From VRUE01 sp963720805 (GTDB lineage: Bacteria; Actinomycetota; Thermoleophilia; Solirubrobacterales; 70-9), in NCBI GenBank assembly GCA_963720805.1, contig CAVRGT010000013.1, positions 62,001 to 126,000 on the forward strand: a DNA stretch of 64,000 nt. The letters are read 5' to 3'. The notes beneath the pieces were generated by a model. It had not been told where the DNA came from. It made no database searches and was given only the letters and a program-made list of their open reading frames with translations. Below, piece by piece: positions 32,029-43,847 of the stretch. Position 1 is the first letter of the stretch. Every line of letters starts with the position of its first letter. Made by a program: the position numbers and the translations under genes.

Positions 32029-32676
32029 CTAGTTGCTGCTGCCGCCTGAGAGGCAGTAGGCGTAGGCGGTGATCGTGGTGTCTCCCACGGCGCCGCTGCG
32101 GGCGTCGATGTGCCAGCCGTTGCCGGAGCGGTAGGTCGAGGCGAGGTGGACTTGGTAGAAGCCCGACTGGCCGCCGCCGCTGATCACTGTGGTGCCTGCT
32201 GGGCAGGTCGCCGTGGTGCTGGCGTTTTCGCCGCCTTTGATCGTCGTGCTGCTGGATGCCTGGATGATTCCGCCGAGCTCCGAGGCGCGGACCGAGCCGG
32301 CCTGCAGCTCACTCGAGCCGACCGAGTCGGGGCCGAGATCATCGGCGGTTAGCGACTGGTCGGCTACCTCTGAGGAGCCGACCGAGGCCGGGGCCAGGTC
32401 CTGACCCGTGAGGCTGTCCGGGGCGACGTCGGAGGATTCGACGCCGTTTTCGGCGATCTCCGTGGTGTCGACCGCGTCGGGGGCGATCTTGCCGGCGGCG
32501 ACCGCGTTGTCGCGGAGGTCGACGGTGCGGATCGTGCCGTTGACGATCTGCGGCGAGCGCACCGTGTTCTTGCCGATGCCGGCGGCAAAGGCGCTGCCGG
32601 TGAGGGCGGCGAACAGGGCCAGGCAGGCGATCACGAGGGCGGGGCTGGGACGGAATGAGCGGGTCTTGCTGGTCAT
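32029..32676 (-). CDS. Secreted repeat protein of a Thermoleophilia-type family
   Basis: 215 residues with a signal peptide (PALVIACLALFAALTGSAFA) followed by NTVRSPQIVNGTIRTVDLRD and degenerate repeats of about 10 residues (NAVAAGKIAPDAV, NGVESSDVAPDSL, ASVGSSEVADQSL, DSVGSSELQAGSV). Such sequences are abundant in Solirubrobacterales and related actinobacteria and probably form a left-handed beta-helix stalk. The last 70 residues (ATCPAGTTVISGGGQSGFYQ; CLSGG) form a globular head with two cysteines. Likely exported; function unknown. It is bracketed by P4 hairpins. Confidence 0.8.
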   Translation of the reverse strand: MTSKTRSFRPSPALVIACLALFAALTGSAFAAGIGKNTVRSPQIVNGTIRTVDLRDNAVAAGKIAPDAVDTTEIAENGVESSDVAPDSLTGQDLAPASVGSSEVADQSLTADDLGPDSVGSSELQAGSVRASELGGIIQASSSTTIKGGENASTTATCPAGTTVISGGGQSGFYQVHLASTYRSGNGWHIDARSGAVGDTTITAYAYCLSGGSSN

Positions 32677-32784
32677 CGGAGGTTCCTTTCGTTGGGTTGT
32701 TGATCCGATGGACCAAGCTTCGAATCGATTGCCCGTTCTCTCTACGGACCCCAGGGGTGAACCTCCTCACCCCTCCAACCCCGC

Positions 32785-32829
32785 TCCGGTGCGCCTTATG
32801 TGGGATATGACCAGCAAAGGCGCACCGGA
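32785..32829. repeat. Hairpin element P4, copy 2
   Basis: TCCGGTGCGCCTT (32785-32797) and AAGGCGCACCGGA (32817-32829) are a perfect 13-bp inverted repeat with a 19-base loop. The arms are the same sequence as in copy 1 at 31974-32020, but the loop differs. It sits between the divergent starts of the secreted-protein gene and the monooxygenase gene, 15 bp before the latter's GTG. Confidence 0.7.
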
Positions 32830-32844
32830 AGGTAGATTTGGCCT

Positions 32845-34167
32845 GTGCCCGCCGCCCAAAAGGTCTGCGTGATCGGTGCCGGTTCCTCCGGCATCACCTC
32901 CTGCCAGGTGCTGGGTGCGCGTGGGATCGCCTTCGATTGCTTCGAGAAGGGCTCCGAGGTCGGCGGCAACTGGCGCTACGAAAACGACAACCAGCTCTCC
33001 TCGGCCTACCGCTCGCTGCACATCAATACCTCGCGCGGGCTGATGGCCTACCGGACCTACCCGATGCCGGATGACTATCCGGACTACCCCAACCACTTCC
33101 AGATCGCCCGTTACTTCGACGACTACGTCGATCACTTCGCCCTGCGCGAGAAGATCCGCTTTCGGACCGAGGTGCTCAGCGTCGTCCCCGTCGACGGCGA
33201 GTGGGAGGTTACGGTCCAAGCCCGCGACGGCGAGCGCGAGAGCCGGCGCTACCGCGCCGTGCTGGTCGCCAACGGACATCACTGGGACCCGCGCAGGCCC
33301 GAACCGGAGTTCCCGGGTTCGGATGAGTTCGAGGGCGAGCAGATTCACGTCCACCACTACCGCGAGCCCGAGGTCCTGCGCGACAAGCGGGTCCTGGTGC
33401 TGGGGATCGGCAACTCGGCGACCGACATCGCCGTCGAGGCCTCGCGGATCGCCGCGAAGACCTTCTTGGCGATGCGCCGCGGCGCCTACGTCATGCCCAA
33501 GTACCTCAACGGCAAACCGACCGACGAAGCGGCCTCGAAGCTGTTGACGCTGATGCCACTCGCCGTACAGCGCTTCGTGCTCGGGCGAATGCTGGGCCTG
33601 ACCGCCGGAGACATGACCGCCTACGGCCTGCCCAAACCCGATCACAAGCTGCTCGAGGCCCATCCCACTGTTTCTGCCGAGCTGCTCTCGCGCCTGGGAC
33701 ACGGCGACATCGCGATCAAGTCCAACCTCAGGCGCTTCAGCGGCGGGCGCACGGTCGAGTTCGTCGACGGCAGTGAGGAGGAGGTCGACCTCGTCGTCTA
33801 CTGCACCGGCTACAAGATCAGCTTCCCCTTCTTCGACGAGGACTTGATCTCAGCCGGCGAAAACCGGCTGCCGCTCTACCGCCGGGTCGTTTCCGTGGAT
33901 CACCCGGGGCTCTACTTCATCGGCCTGATCCAGCCGCTCGGCGCGATCATGCCGTTGGCCGAGGCGCAGGCGGAGTGGGTCGCCGATCTGCTCGGCGGCC
34001 GCGGGACCTTGCCGGCCCCGAGCGAGATGCGCGATGAGATCTCAGCGGCCGAGACGAAGATGAAGAAACGCTACGTCGCCTCCAAGAGGCACACGATTCA
34101 GGTGGATTTCCAGCCTTATCTGCGGGAGCTTCGGCGCGAGCGGAAGCGGGCTGCTCAGCGGGTGTGA
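32845..34167 (+). CDS. Flavin-containing monooxygenase
   Basis: 440 residues. An N-terminal FAD-binding GAGSSG (in KVCVIGAGSSGITSCQVLG) and an NADPH-binding GIGNSA (VLVLGIGNSATDIAVEASR) flank the class B monooxygenase fingerprint F-x-G-x3-H-x3-Y (FEGEQIHVHHYREPE, near residues 155-170). The domain order and length fit FMO proteins of N- and S-oxygenation or dimethylaniline type. The substrate is not deducible. Start is GTG 32845 (MPAAQKVCVIGAG). No operon partner; it is followed by hairpin P2 copy 2. Confidence 0.9.
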   Translation: MPAAQKVCVIGAGSSGITSCQVLGARGIAFDCFEKGSEVGGNWRYENDNQLSSAYRSLHINTSRGLMAYRTYPMPDDYPDYPNHFQIARYFDDYVDHFALREKIRFRTEVLSVVPVDGEWEVTVQARDGERESRRYRAVLVANGHHWDPRRPEPEFPGSDEFEGEQIHVHHYREPEVLRDKRVLVLGIGNSATDIAVEASRIAAKTFLAMRRGAYVMPKYLNGKPTDEAASKLLTLMPLAVQRFVLGRMLGLTAGDMTAYGLPKPDHKLLEAHPTVSAELLSRLGHGDIAIKSNLRRFSGGRTVEFVDGSEEEVDLVVYCTGYKISFPFFDEDLISAGENRLPLYRRVVSVDHPGLYFIGLIQPLGAIMPLAEAQAEWVADLLGGRGTLPAPSEMRDEISAAETKMKKRYVASKRHTIQVDFQPYLRELRRERKRAAQRV

Positions 34168-34514
34168 GCGGGGGGAGGAGGCACGGTGCCCCTCCCGCTT
34201 GCTGGGTTTTTCGCCGGGCGCGCAGCGTCGCTCGCTGAGTGGGCAGTGCGAAAAACATGACGCCGCTGCGCGGGAGGGGCACCGTGCCTTTTCCTCGCGA
34301 CGACAACTGCTGCGCCACCGCCATGGGGTCCACGGCGCGGGCCCCGGGGGAGCTTCGGCTCCGGGTTGCGGCGCTTGAAGCCGCCGTCGCCATCGTCTGC
34401 TGCCGCGCCCTCCGGCTCAGGTTCCTTGCTCGCCCACCAGACGAGCCAGAGCGCCCCAAAGACCGGGATCTTCAACACGACGAGCAAAAAGAAAATAGGC
34501 CAGAACCCCTCCAT
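34155..34514 (-). CDS. Small membrane protein with a C-terminus encoded by hairpin element P2
   Basis: From ATG 34514 the protein starts MEGFWPIFFLLVVLKIPVFG, then ALWLVWWASKEPEPEGAA, one membrane helix with a short cytoplasmic linker (KRRNPEPKLPRGPRRGP). Beyond about residue 75 the frame passes through repeat P2 (RHGAPPAQRRHVFRTAHSAS, DAARPAKNPASGRG) to a stop at 34155, just inside the end of the convergent monooxygenase gene. A nearly identical peptide is encoded by the antisense of P2 copy 1, so this C-terminus comes from the element. It starts 4 bp after the HAD-like gene's stop and is probably co-transcribed. Confidence 0.6.
   Translation of the reverse strand: MEGFWPIFFLLVVLKIPVFGALWLVWWASKEPEPEGAAADDGDGGFKRRNPEPKLPRGPRRGPHGGGAAVVVARKRHGAPPAQRRHVFRTAHSASDAARPAKNPASGRGTVPPPPAHTR
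34180..34288. repeat. Hairpin element P2, copy 2 (after the monooxygenase gene)
   Basis: A 19-bp perfect inverted repeat (34180-34198 and 34270-34288; arm GGCACGGTGCCCCTCCCGC) with an inner stem GTTTTTCGC (34206-34214) / GCGAAAAAC (34248-34256). Compared with copy 1 the changes are compensatory, for example GTTGTTCGC/GCGAACAAC becomes GTTTTTCGC/GCGAAAAAC. The loop sequence (GGGCGCGCAGCGT, GAGTGGGC) is highly similar. Confidence 0.85.
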
Positions 34515-34518
34515 CGCG

Positions 34519-34995
34519 TCAGTGTAGAGACAAGGCCCACTGCCGCAAGGCCTCGACGTGGGCCTCCTCCAGGCCGAGGTGGGTCTCGGTGAGGACGAGC
34601 AGGGTCGGCAGCTCACGCTGCTCCGCCCACTCGTAACAGCTCTGGTCGAAGTTGTCGTCGATCCACGCCATCGGTCGACCAGCCGCGTACTCCTCCAGCG
34701 GTCCCAGCTTCCAGTGCGCGGCGCCCTCTCGCACCGCCCCGTCGAAGGTGACGTGCGGCAGCTCGGGCACGCCCAGCAGGGAGGGAAGGTAGAAATTCGC
34801 CTTGTCCTCCCAACCACTGGCCCAGACCAGCTCGAAATGCTCCTCCAGCCGCCGCAACCTGTCTCCGGTGGGCAACGAGATCAAATGCGGCACCCCATCA
34901 ACCAACTCAAGCTTCGTAAACGCCCGATCCGGAGGCGTCTCAGCTCCAAACAGAGAGATGACGCCATCGACGTCCACAGCGAGCATCGGCTTCAT
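34519..34995 (-). CDS. HAD-superfamily protein (Swiss-army-knife RNA-repair HAD type)
   Basis: 158 residues. Motif I is AVDVDGVIS near the N-terminus (nucleophile Asp of DxDG), motif II lies in ELVWASGWEDKANFYLP, and the motif III/IV region is WKLGPLEEYAAGRPMAWIDD with the acidic pair DD. This succession matches the HAD domain first described in Swiss-army-knife RNA-repair proteins; a phosphatase role on small or RNA phosphates is inferred. It lies 61 bp past the P3 hairpin that closes rpsG, and 4 bp before the small membrane protein. Confidence 0.75.
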   Translation of the reverse strand: MKPMLAVDVDGVISLFGAETPPDRAFTKLELVDGVPHLISLPTGDRLRRLEEHFELVWASGWEDKANFYLPSLLGVPELPHVTFDGAVREGAAHWKLGPLEEYAAGRPMAWIDDNFDQSCYEWAEQRELPTLLVLTETHLGLEEAHVEALRQWALSLH

Positions 34996-35056
34996 GCTCG
35001 AGCTTTCGGCTTGCGAATGACGCTGTTCAACTCGTCGTGCTTCCTTGCGGCTGCTC

Positions 35057-35151
35057 GAGGGGGATTGGATGCCCCTCGAACGGGCGGATACTCAAAAAGC
35101 CGGCCTAGTTAGGCCGGCTTTTGTCCGGTCGAGGGGCATCCAATCCCCCTC
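35057..35151. terminator. Nested hairpin P3, copy 1: terminator after rpsG
   Basis: A perfect 23-bp outer inverted repeat (35057-35079 and 35129-35151) encloses GGCGGATACTC (35083-35093) and a bidirectional terminator stem AAAAGCCGGCCTA (35095-35107) / TAGGCCGGCTTTT (35110-35122) with A and T runs. The outer arm ends exactly on the last base of the rpsG stop codon. The same architecture, inverted, is at 58948-59040, including the 11-mer GAGTATCCGCC. Confidence 0.85.
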
Positions 35152-35620
35152 TACCAGCGGTAATGAGCGAACGCCTTGTTCGCCTGCGCCATCCGGTAAA
35201 TATCGTCCTTGCGCTTCCACGCCGATCCCTGCTGCTGAGTCGCATCGAGGATCTCGCTCGCCAGCCGCTCGGCCATCGAGTACTCGCGGCGGTTGCGGGC
35301 GAAGTCGACGAGCCAGCGGATCGCCAGGGTGCGGGCGCGCCGGGCGGGTACCTCGACCGGCACCTGGTAGGTGGCGCCGCCGACCCGGCGCGAGCGAACC
35401 TCGAGCACCGGGGTAAGTTGTTTGATCGCGGCCTCGAGCGTCTCGATCGCGTCCTCACCGGAGCGCTCGCCGACCAGGGCGAGAGCGTCGTAGACGATCC
35501 GCTCGGCGAGCTGCTTCTTGCCGTCGCTCATCACCTTGTTGATCAGCTGCTGGACGAGCCGGTTGCGAAAGCGCGCGTCGGGCTCGACCGGTCGGATGGT
35601 TGCAGCGGAGCGGCGCGGCA

Positions 35621-35621
<1 letters not shown>
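35151..35621 (-). CDS. rpsG: 30S ribosomal protein S7
   Basis: 156 residues from ATG 35621 (MPRRSAATIRPVEPDARFRN), which overlaps the rpsL stop (TAATG). Conserved segments include VSDG-type KVMSDGKKQLAERIVYDAL, PVLEVRSRRVGGATYQVPVE and the C-terminal KRKDDIYRMAQANKAFAHYR. It nucleates the 30S head. Unlike the usual order, fusA does not follow; the gene ends in terminator P3. Confidence 0.97.
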
Positions 35622-36016
<395 letters not shown>

Positions 36017-36895
36017 GGCCGCGCATAGTAGAGCAGTCCGCCAATAAGCAGCCCCGCCGCTGCCGCGAGCTCCGCGTAGAAGCCACCCTGGAGCACCGCC
36101 GTGGCGCCCGAGAAGCGCGATGACTCAGCCCCGACATCGGTCCCCGCGGGCAGGTCGATGATCAAGATCAGGGCGATGCAGACCAGTCCGAGGCCGACGA
36201 CGATGCGAGCCAGGCCACGCCGATCGGTGCGCAACATCATCGCGGCGAGGAGAGCGGCGATCAGGGCGAGCGGGACCAAGACATAGGAGTGGGCAGCGCC
36301 GGCGGTTTCGCCGGCGACGGTCGGTGGCGTCGCCGAGCTCAGGCCCGCGTAAGCCGATTGCCCGATCTCGACGCTGCTGTAGGTGACGAACTGCGAGACG
36401 ACGAGGCAAACCGCCGAGGCGAGGATCAGCAGGGCGATCCCCCGGGCGGGGGTGAGCAGGGCGCTCGCCCGGGTCGCGCCCCGGGACGACAACGCCGAGG
36501 CTCGCCGCAGCAAGCGTTCGCCGTGGCCGAACCCCCGCAGCGCCAGCACGACAAGCGGACGCAGGCGCTTGCCGATTGCCTTCGCGATCCGGATCCCCCG
36601 CACGCGCAGACGGCGCAGTCCCTTCGCCAGTCGGGGCCGGGCTGACTCGATCCGCCGGGCGAGGGCCCGGTCCACCTGCCGGGTGCGCTTTGCGCCCAGC
36701 GCGAGCACCGCGCCGATGCGCCGACGCGCCGCTGCTATCATCGCGCGTCGCTCAGGCAGTCCTTTGGAAGTGCGGTTCGAAGTTCGTTTCGCCGGGCCCG
36801 CGAGGGCCTTTTTCATGCGCCGATCGCGGCTCTTGCCAGATCGTTTGCTTTTGTCCCGTCCCCGTTTCACGACCAAACCCTTACCTTAGGAACAC

Positions 36896-39007
<2,112 letters not shown>

Positions 39008-39157
39008 CCGGCAGTAGGCCAGGCAGTTGTTCTAGCTATATTTCCCAGGTTCGCCCGCAGGCAATCGTCGCAAGACTGACTGCCGCCGGATGCGCACCTC
39101 AGACTTAATCAGCCAAAGCAGACAGAACCCGACTTTCGAAAGGTAGAACGGAGAGAG
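39008..39157 (+). promoter_or_regulatory. fusA-tuf intergenic region with promoter-like motif
   Basis: 150 bp. TTGTTCTAGCTATATTTCCC (39027-39046) resembles TTGTCCCCTGCTATCTTTCC upstream of rpmJ (55912). A long AT-richer stretch follows and ends with GGAGAGAG, the tuf ribosome-binding site. Position and similarity suggest a separate tuf promoter. Confidence 0.4.
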
Positions 39158-40342
<1,185 letters not shown>

Positions 40343-40355
40343 GCGCCAGCATCAA

Positions 40356-40454
40356 GGGCGGGCCTTCACCCGCCCTCGCCGCTTCGCGGCGAAAACATTT
40401 TTAAAAGACATACGACCGGGGGCGGTGCCCCACCACAAAGGGGCCCCGCCCTTT
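40356..40454 (+). terminator. Double hairpin between tuf and rpsJ
   Basis: A first hairpin GGGCGGG (40356-40362) / CCCGCCC (40369-40375) follows tuf by 13 bp. A second, stronger stem GGGCGGTGCCCC (40420-40431) / GGGGCCCCGCCC (40440-40451), with one G-T pair, is followed by TTTAT, an intrinsic-terminator pattern. They separate the str-type transcript from the S10 cluster, or form part of an rpsJ leader. Confidence 0.65.
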
Positions 40455-40498
40455 ATGCGCGGTAAGACGCGCGGAAAAGACGAGAGAAAAGCTCGAAA

Positions 40499-40819
40499 GT
40501 GGCAGCGATAGCAGCACAAAAAATTCGAATCCGGCTGAAGGCGTATGACCATGACGCCATAGACCGGGCTGCCCGCGAGATCGTCGAAACCGCGGAGCGA
40601 ACCGGCGCCAGCGTGTCCGGCCCCGTGCCGCTGCCGACTGAGAAGAACGTCTACTGCGTGATCCGCTCGCCCTTCAAGGACAAGGACTCACGCGAGCACT
40701 TCGAGATGCGCACTCACAAGCGCCTGATCGACATCCTCCAGCCCTCGCCGAAAACCGTCGACTCGCTGCAGCGCCTCGACTCGCTGCCCGCCGGTGTCGA
40801 CATCGAGATTCGCCTCTAG
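40499..40819 (+). CDS. rpsJ: 30S ribosomal protein S10
   Basis: 106 residues from a GTG start (MAAIAAQKIRIRLKAYDHDA). The core loop SGPVPLPTEKNVYCVIRSPF and the C-terminal PTPKTVDSL-like SPKTVDSLQRLDSLPAGVDI are standard. It opens the S10 cluster, with 40 bp of A/G-rich leader after the preceding terminator. Besides its place in the 30S head it is a NusE partner of NusB in antitermination. Confidence 0.96.
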   Translation: MAAIAAQKIRIRLKAYDHDAIDRAAREIVETAERTGASVSGPVPLPTEKNVYCVIRSPFKDKDSREHFEMRTHKRLIDILQPSPKTVDSLQRLDSLPAGVDIEIRL

Positions 40820-40823
40820 CGCG

Positions 40824-41453
40824 ATGGCTGCGATCCTCGGAAAGAAGCTTGGGATGACGCAGGTCTTCGCCGAGGACGGCGAGGTCATTCCGGTGACCGT
40901 GATCGAGGCCGGTCCCTGCAAGGTGACCGCGGTGCGCGCGCAAGAGCGCGACGGTTACGTCGCTGTGCAGCTCGCTTTCGGCGAGACCAAGCAGGGCAAG
41001 CTGAGCAAGGCCGAGGAAGGCCACTTGAAGAAGGCCGGCGCCGCGCCGATGCGCCACCTGGTCGAGTTCCGCGACGAGGATCTCGGTGCCGAGGAAGGCG
41101 CCAAGATCGGCGACGACGTCACGGTCGAGTCCTTCGAGGCAGGCCAGAAGGTCAAGGTCGCCGGGATCTCGATCGGCAAGGGCTTCCAGGGCGGGATCAA
41201 GCGCCACAACTTCAGCCGCGGCCCGGTCAGCCACGGTTCGCACAACGTGCGCGCGCCGGGATCGATCGGCGCCAGCACCTTCCCCGCTCGCGTCTTCAAG
41301 GGCATGCGGATGCCGGGGCAGATGGGCAACAAGCGGATCACCCAGAAGGGCCTTGAAGTCGCCCAGGTGGATGCCGAGAAGAACCTGCTGCTGATCAAAG
41401 GCTCGGTACCGGGCTCGCGCAACGCGATGGTCGAGGTGAGGACCGATGGCTAA
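40824..41453 (+). CDS. rplC: 50S ribosomal protein L3
   Basis: 209 residues from ATG 40824 (MAAILGKKLGMTQVFAEDGE), 4 bp after the rpsJ stop; an in-frame start 30 bp upstream would lie inside rpsJ. The tip loop near the peptidyl-transferase centre is present (RGPVSHGSHNVRAPGSIGAS; GMRMPGQMGNKRITQKGL). Overlaps rplD by 8 bp. Confidence 0.97.
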   Translation: MAAILGKKLGMTQVFAEDGEVIPVTVIEAGPCKVTAVRAQERDGYVAVQLAFGETKQGKLSKAEEGHLKKAGAAPMRHLVEFRDEDLGAEEGAKIGDDVTVESFEAGQKVKVAGISIGKGFQGGIKRHNFSRGPVSHGSHNVRAPGSIGASTFPARVFKGMRMPGQMGNKRITQKGLEVAQVDAEKNLLLIKGSVPGSRNAMVEVRTDG

Positions 41454-42057
41454 AGCCACCGTGCTCGGCAAGACGACCAAAGCGGACCTGCCGAAAGAGC
41501 TTTTCGCCGAGCCCTTCCACCACTCGCTGGTCGACGAGGCGGCCCGCGCCGACCTCGCCTCGCGGCGCCAGGGCTCGGCCTCGACCCTGACCCGCGGCGA
41601 GGTCTCGATGACCGGCGCCAAGGCCTGGCGGCAGAAGGGCACCGGCCGTGCCCGGGTAGGCGCGCTCAGCTCGCCGAGCCGCTTCGGCGGCGGTGTCGCC
41701 TTCGGTCCCAAGCCGCGTCATTACACGGTCAAGGTCAATCGCAAGGCGCGCCGCAAGGCACTGCGCTCGGCGCTCTCGGTCCACGCCGAGCGCGACAGCA
41801 TCGCCCTGCTCGATGCCGCCGGCTTCGACACCCCTTCGACCAAGTCTGCGGCCGAGGCGCTGGCCAAATGGGGCGCCAAGCGCTCGACCCTGATCGTGCT
41901 CGCCCCCGAGGAGGGCGGCGCGGCGAAGAGCTTCCGCAACATCCCCCGGGTCGATGTGGCTGAGGTCAGCGCCGTCGGTGTCGCTGACGTGATCGGCGCC
42001 GCCTCGCTGGTCGTCTCCGAGAAAGCGCTCGAGAAGCTGACGGAGAGGCTGGCCTGA
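41446..42057 (+). CDS. rplD: 50S ribosomal protein L4
   Basis: 203 residues starting MAKATVLGKTTKADLPKELF within the end of rplC. The exit-tunnel loop SMTGAKAWRQKGTGRARVGA is conserved. L4 in some bacteria represses the S10 operon; no L4 leader could be identified here. Stop and rplW start share bases (TGATG). Confidence 0.97.
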   Translation: MAKATVLGKTTKADLPKELFAEPFHHSLVDEAARADLASRRQGSASTLTRGEVSMTGAKAWRQKGTGRARVGALSSPSRFGGGVAFGPKPRHYTVKVNRKARRKALRSALSVHAERDSIALLDAAGFDTPSTKSAAEALAKWGAKRSTLIVLAPEEGGAAKSFRNIPRVDVAEVSAVGVADVIGAASLVVSEKALEKLTERLA

Positions 42058-42350
42058 TGGACGCGCGCACAACGATCATCCGCCCCGTCGTCTCGGAGAA
42101 GAGCTACGCCTTGATCGGCGAGGGCAAGTACACCTTCCGCGTCGACGATCGGGCCCACAAGACCCAGATCGCCCACGCGATCGAGGAGATCTTCGAGGTC
42201 AAGGTTGCTGCCGTGCGCACCTCCAAGGTGCGGGCCAAGCCGAAGCGTCGCGGCCTGCACCAGGGCAAGACGCGCGGTTGGAAGAAGGCCATCGTCCAGC
42301 TCGCTCCCGGTGAACGGATCGAGCTCTTCGAGGGCGCAGAGACCGCATAG
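42057..42350 (+). CDS. rplW: 50S ribosomal protein L23
   Basis: 97 residues: MDARTTIIRPVVSEKSYALI, then KYTFRVDDRAHKTQIAHAIE and VAAVRTSKVRAKPKRRG. The N-terminal IRPVVSEKS motif is the family signature. L23 sits at the tunnel exit and docks signal recognition particle and trigger factor. Tight order with rplD and rplB. Confidence 0.97.
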   Translation: MDARTTIIRPVVSEKSYALIGEGKYTFRVDDRAHKTQIAHAIEEIFEVKVAAVRTSKVRAKPKRRGLHQGKTRGWKKAIVQLAPGERIELFEGAETA

Positions 42351-42360
42351 GGAATAGGGA

Positions 42361-43206
42361 ATGCCGAACCGAAAAACAAAACCGACGAGCCCGGGACGCC
42401 GCTTCGCGACGTACCCGCTGCGCGAGCAGCTGACCGAGTCGAGCCCGGAGCGAAAGCTGACCGAGGGCCTGCGCAAGTCCGGTGGCCGCAACGCCAACGG
42501 CCGTGTCACCGCCCGCCACCGCGGCGGCGGGGCCAAGCGCCGCTACCGCCAGATCGACTTCAAGCGCCTCAAGGACGGCGTGCCCGCCAAGGTGGCGAGC
42601 ATTGAGTACGACCCCAATCGCAGCTGCTACATCGCCCTTCTGCACTACGCCGACGGCGCCAAGAGCTACATCCTCGCCCCCGCCGCGATCTCGGTCGGCG
42701 ACGAGGTCCAGTCCGGTCCCGGCGCCGACATCCGACCCGGCAACGCGCTGGCGCTGGCCGAGATGCCGACCGGCACGCTCGTCCACAACGTCGAGCTGAC
42801 GGCGGGCCAGGGCGGCAAGCTGGGTCGCTCGGCCGGCACCTCGATTCAGCTTGCGGCCAAGGAGGGCGACATGGTGACGTTGCGCCTGCCCTCTTCGGAG
42901 ATGCGCCTGGTCCGGGCCGAGTGCCGCGCCACGATCGGCGTGCTCTCCAACGCCGAGCACCAGAACGTCACGATCGGCAAGGCGGGACGCAACCGCCACA
43001 AGGGCAAGCGCCCGCAGACTCGCGGCGTGGCGATGAACCCGGTCGACCACCCGCACGGCGGCGGCGAGGCCCACCACACTCCCGGTGGTCACCCGGTTAC
43101 GCCCTGGGGCAAGCCGACCCTTGGGTACCGCACCCGTAAGAAGGGCAAGCAGTCCGACCGTTACATCGTGCGCGGCCGTCGCCGCGGAAAGAAGAAGGGT
43201 CGCTGA
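42361..43206 (+). CDS. rplB: 50S ribosomal protein L2
   Basis: 281 residues (MPNRKTKPTSPGRRFATYPL). The 23S contact region RNANGRVTARHRGGGAKRRY and the catalytic-site-adjacent RGVAMNPVDHPHGGGEAHHT are conserved. One of the most conserved proteins of the 50S; needed for subunit joining. Ends one base before the rpsS ATG region. Confidence 0.98.
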   Translation: MPNRKTKPTSPGRRFATYPLREQLTESSPERKLTEGLRKSGGRNANGRVTARHRGGGAKRRYRQIDFKRLKDGVPAKVASIEYDPNRSCYIALLHYADGAKSYILAPAAISVGDEVQSGPGADIRPGNALALAEMPTGTLVHNVELTAGQGGKLGRSAGTSIQLAAKEGDMVTLRLPSSEMRLVRAECRATIGVLSNAEHQNVTIGKAGRNRHKGKRPQTRGVAMNPVDHPHGGGEAHHTPGGHPVTPWGKPTLGYRTRKKGKQSDRYIVRGRRRGKKKGR

Positions 43207-43207
43207 G

Positions 43208-43480
43208 ATGGGTAGATCGACGAAAAAGGGCCCGTGGGTTGAAGAGGCGCTGATGAAGCGCGTCAACGCAATGAACGAGTCCGGCACCAAGCAGATGCTG
43301 AAGACCTGGTCGCGCAGCTCGACCGTCTTCCCCGACATGGTCGGCCACACGATCGCCGTCCACGACGGACGCAAGCACGTTCCCGTCTTCATCTCCGAGT
43401 CGATGGTCGGCCACAAGCTGGGCGAGTTCGCGCCAACCCGCACCTTCCGCTCCCACTCCGGCACTGGCAAGGGTGATTAG
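43208..43480 (+). CDS. rpsS: 30S ribosomal protein S19
   Basis: 90 residues from ATG 43208 (MGRSTKKGPWVEEALMKRVN), chosen because the frame upstream overlaps rplB. The conserved SRSSTVFPDMVGHTIAVHDG and the terminal GHKLGEFAPTRTFRSH are intact. S19 lies in the 30S head beside S13. Confidence 0.97.
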   Translation: MGRSTKKGPWVEEALMKRVNAMNESGTKQMLKTWSRSSTVFPDMVGHTIAVHDGRKHVPVFISESMVGHKLGEFAPTRTFRSHSGTGKGD

Positions 43481-43481
43481 C

Positions 43482-43844
43482 GTGGCCGCGGCAGCAGCCC
43501 CAGTCGTCGTTCGTGCCAGCGCCCGCTACGTGCGGGTGGCGCCGCGCAAGGCGCGCCTGATCGCCGATCAGGTGCGAGGGATGCACATCGAGAAGGCCCG
43601 CGCGCTGCTCCAGTTCTCGCCGCGCGGCGCCGCTGAGGACATCAGCAAGCTGATCGAGTCGGCCGCGGCCAACGCCGAGAACAACCACGACCTTGTCGCC
43701 GACGAGATGCTGATCTCAGAGATCACCGTCGACGAAGGCCCGACGCTGCGCCGGTTCCGGCCGCGCGCACTTGGCCGCGCCTCACGCATCAACAAGCGAA
43801 CCTGCCACATCGCTGTGGCCCTGAGCCCGGAAGAAGAGGACTAG
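43482..43844 (+). CDS. rplV: 50S ribosomal protein L22
   Basis: 120 residues from GTG 43482, placed 8 nt behind AAGGGTGA; an in-frame GTG at 43473 inside rpsS is an alternative. RASARYVRVAPRKARLIADQ and the tunnel-loop region TLRRFRPRALGRASRINKRT are conserved. The tip of the loop is where macrolide-resistance mutations occur in other species. Confidence 0.96.
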   Translation: MAAAAAPVVVRASARYVRVAPRKARLIADQVRGMHIEKARALLQFSPRGAAEDISKLIESAAANAENNHDLVADEMLISEITVDEGPTLRRFRPRALGRASRINKRTCHIAVALSPEEED

Positions 43845-43847
43845 AAG

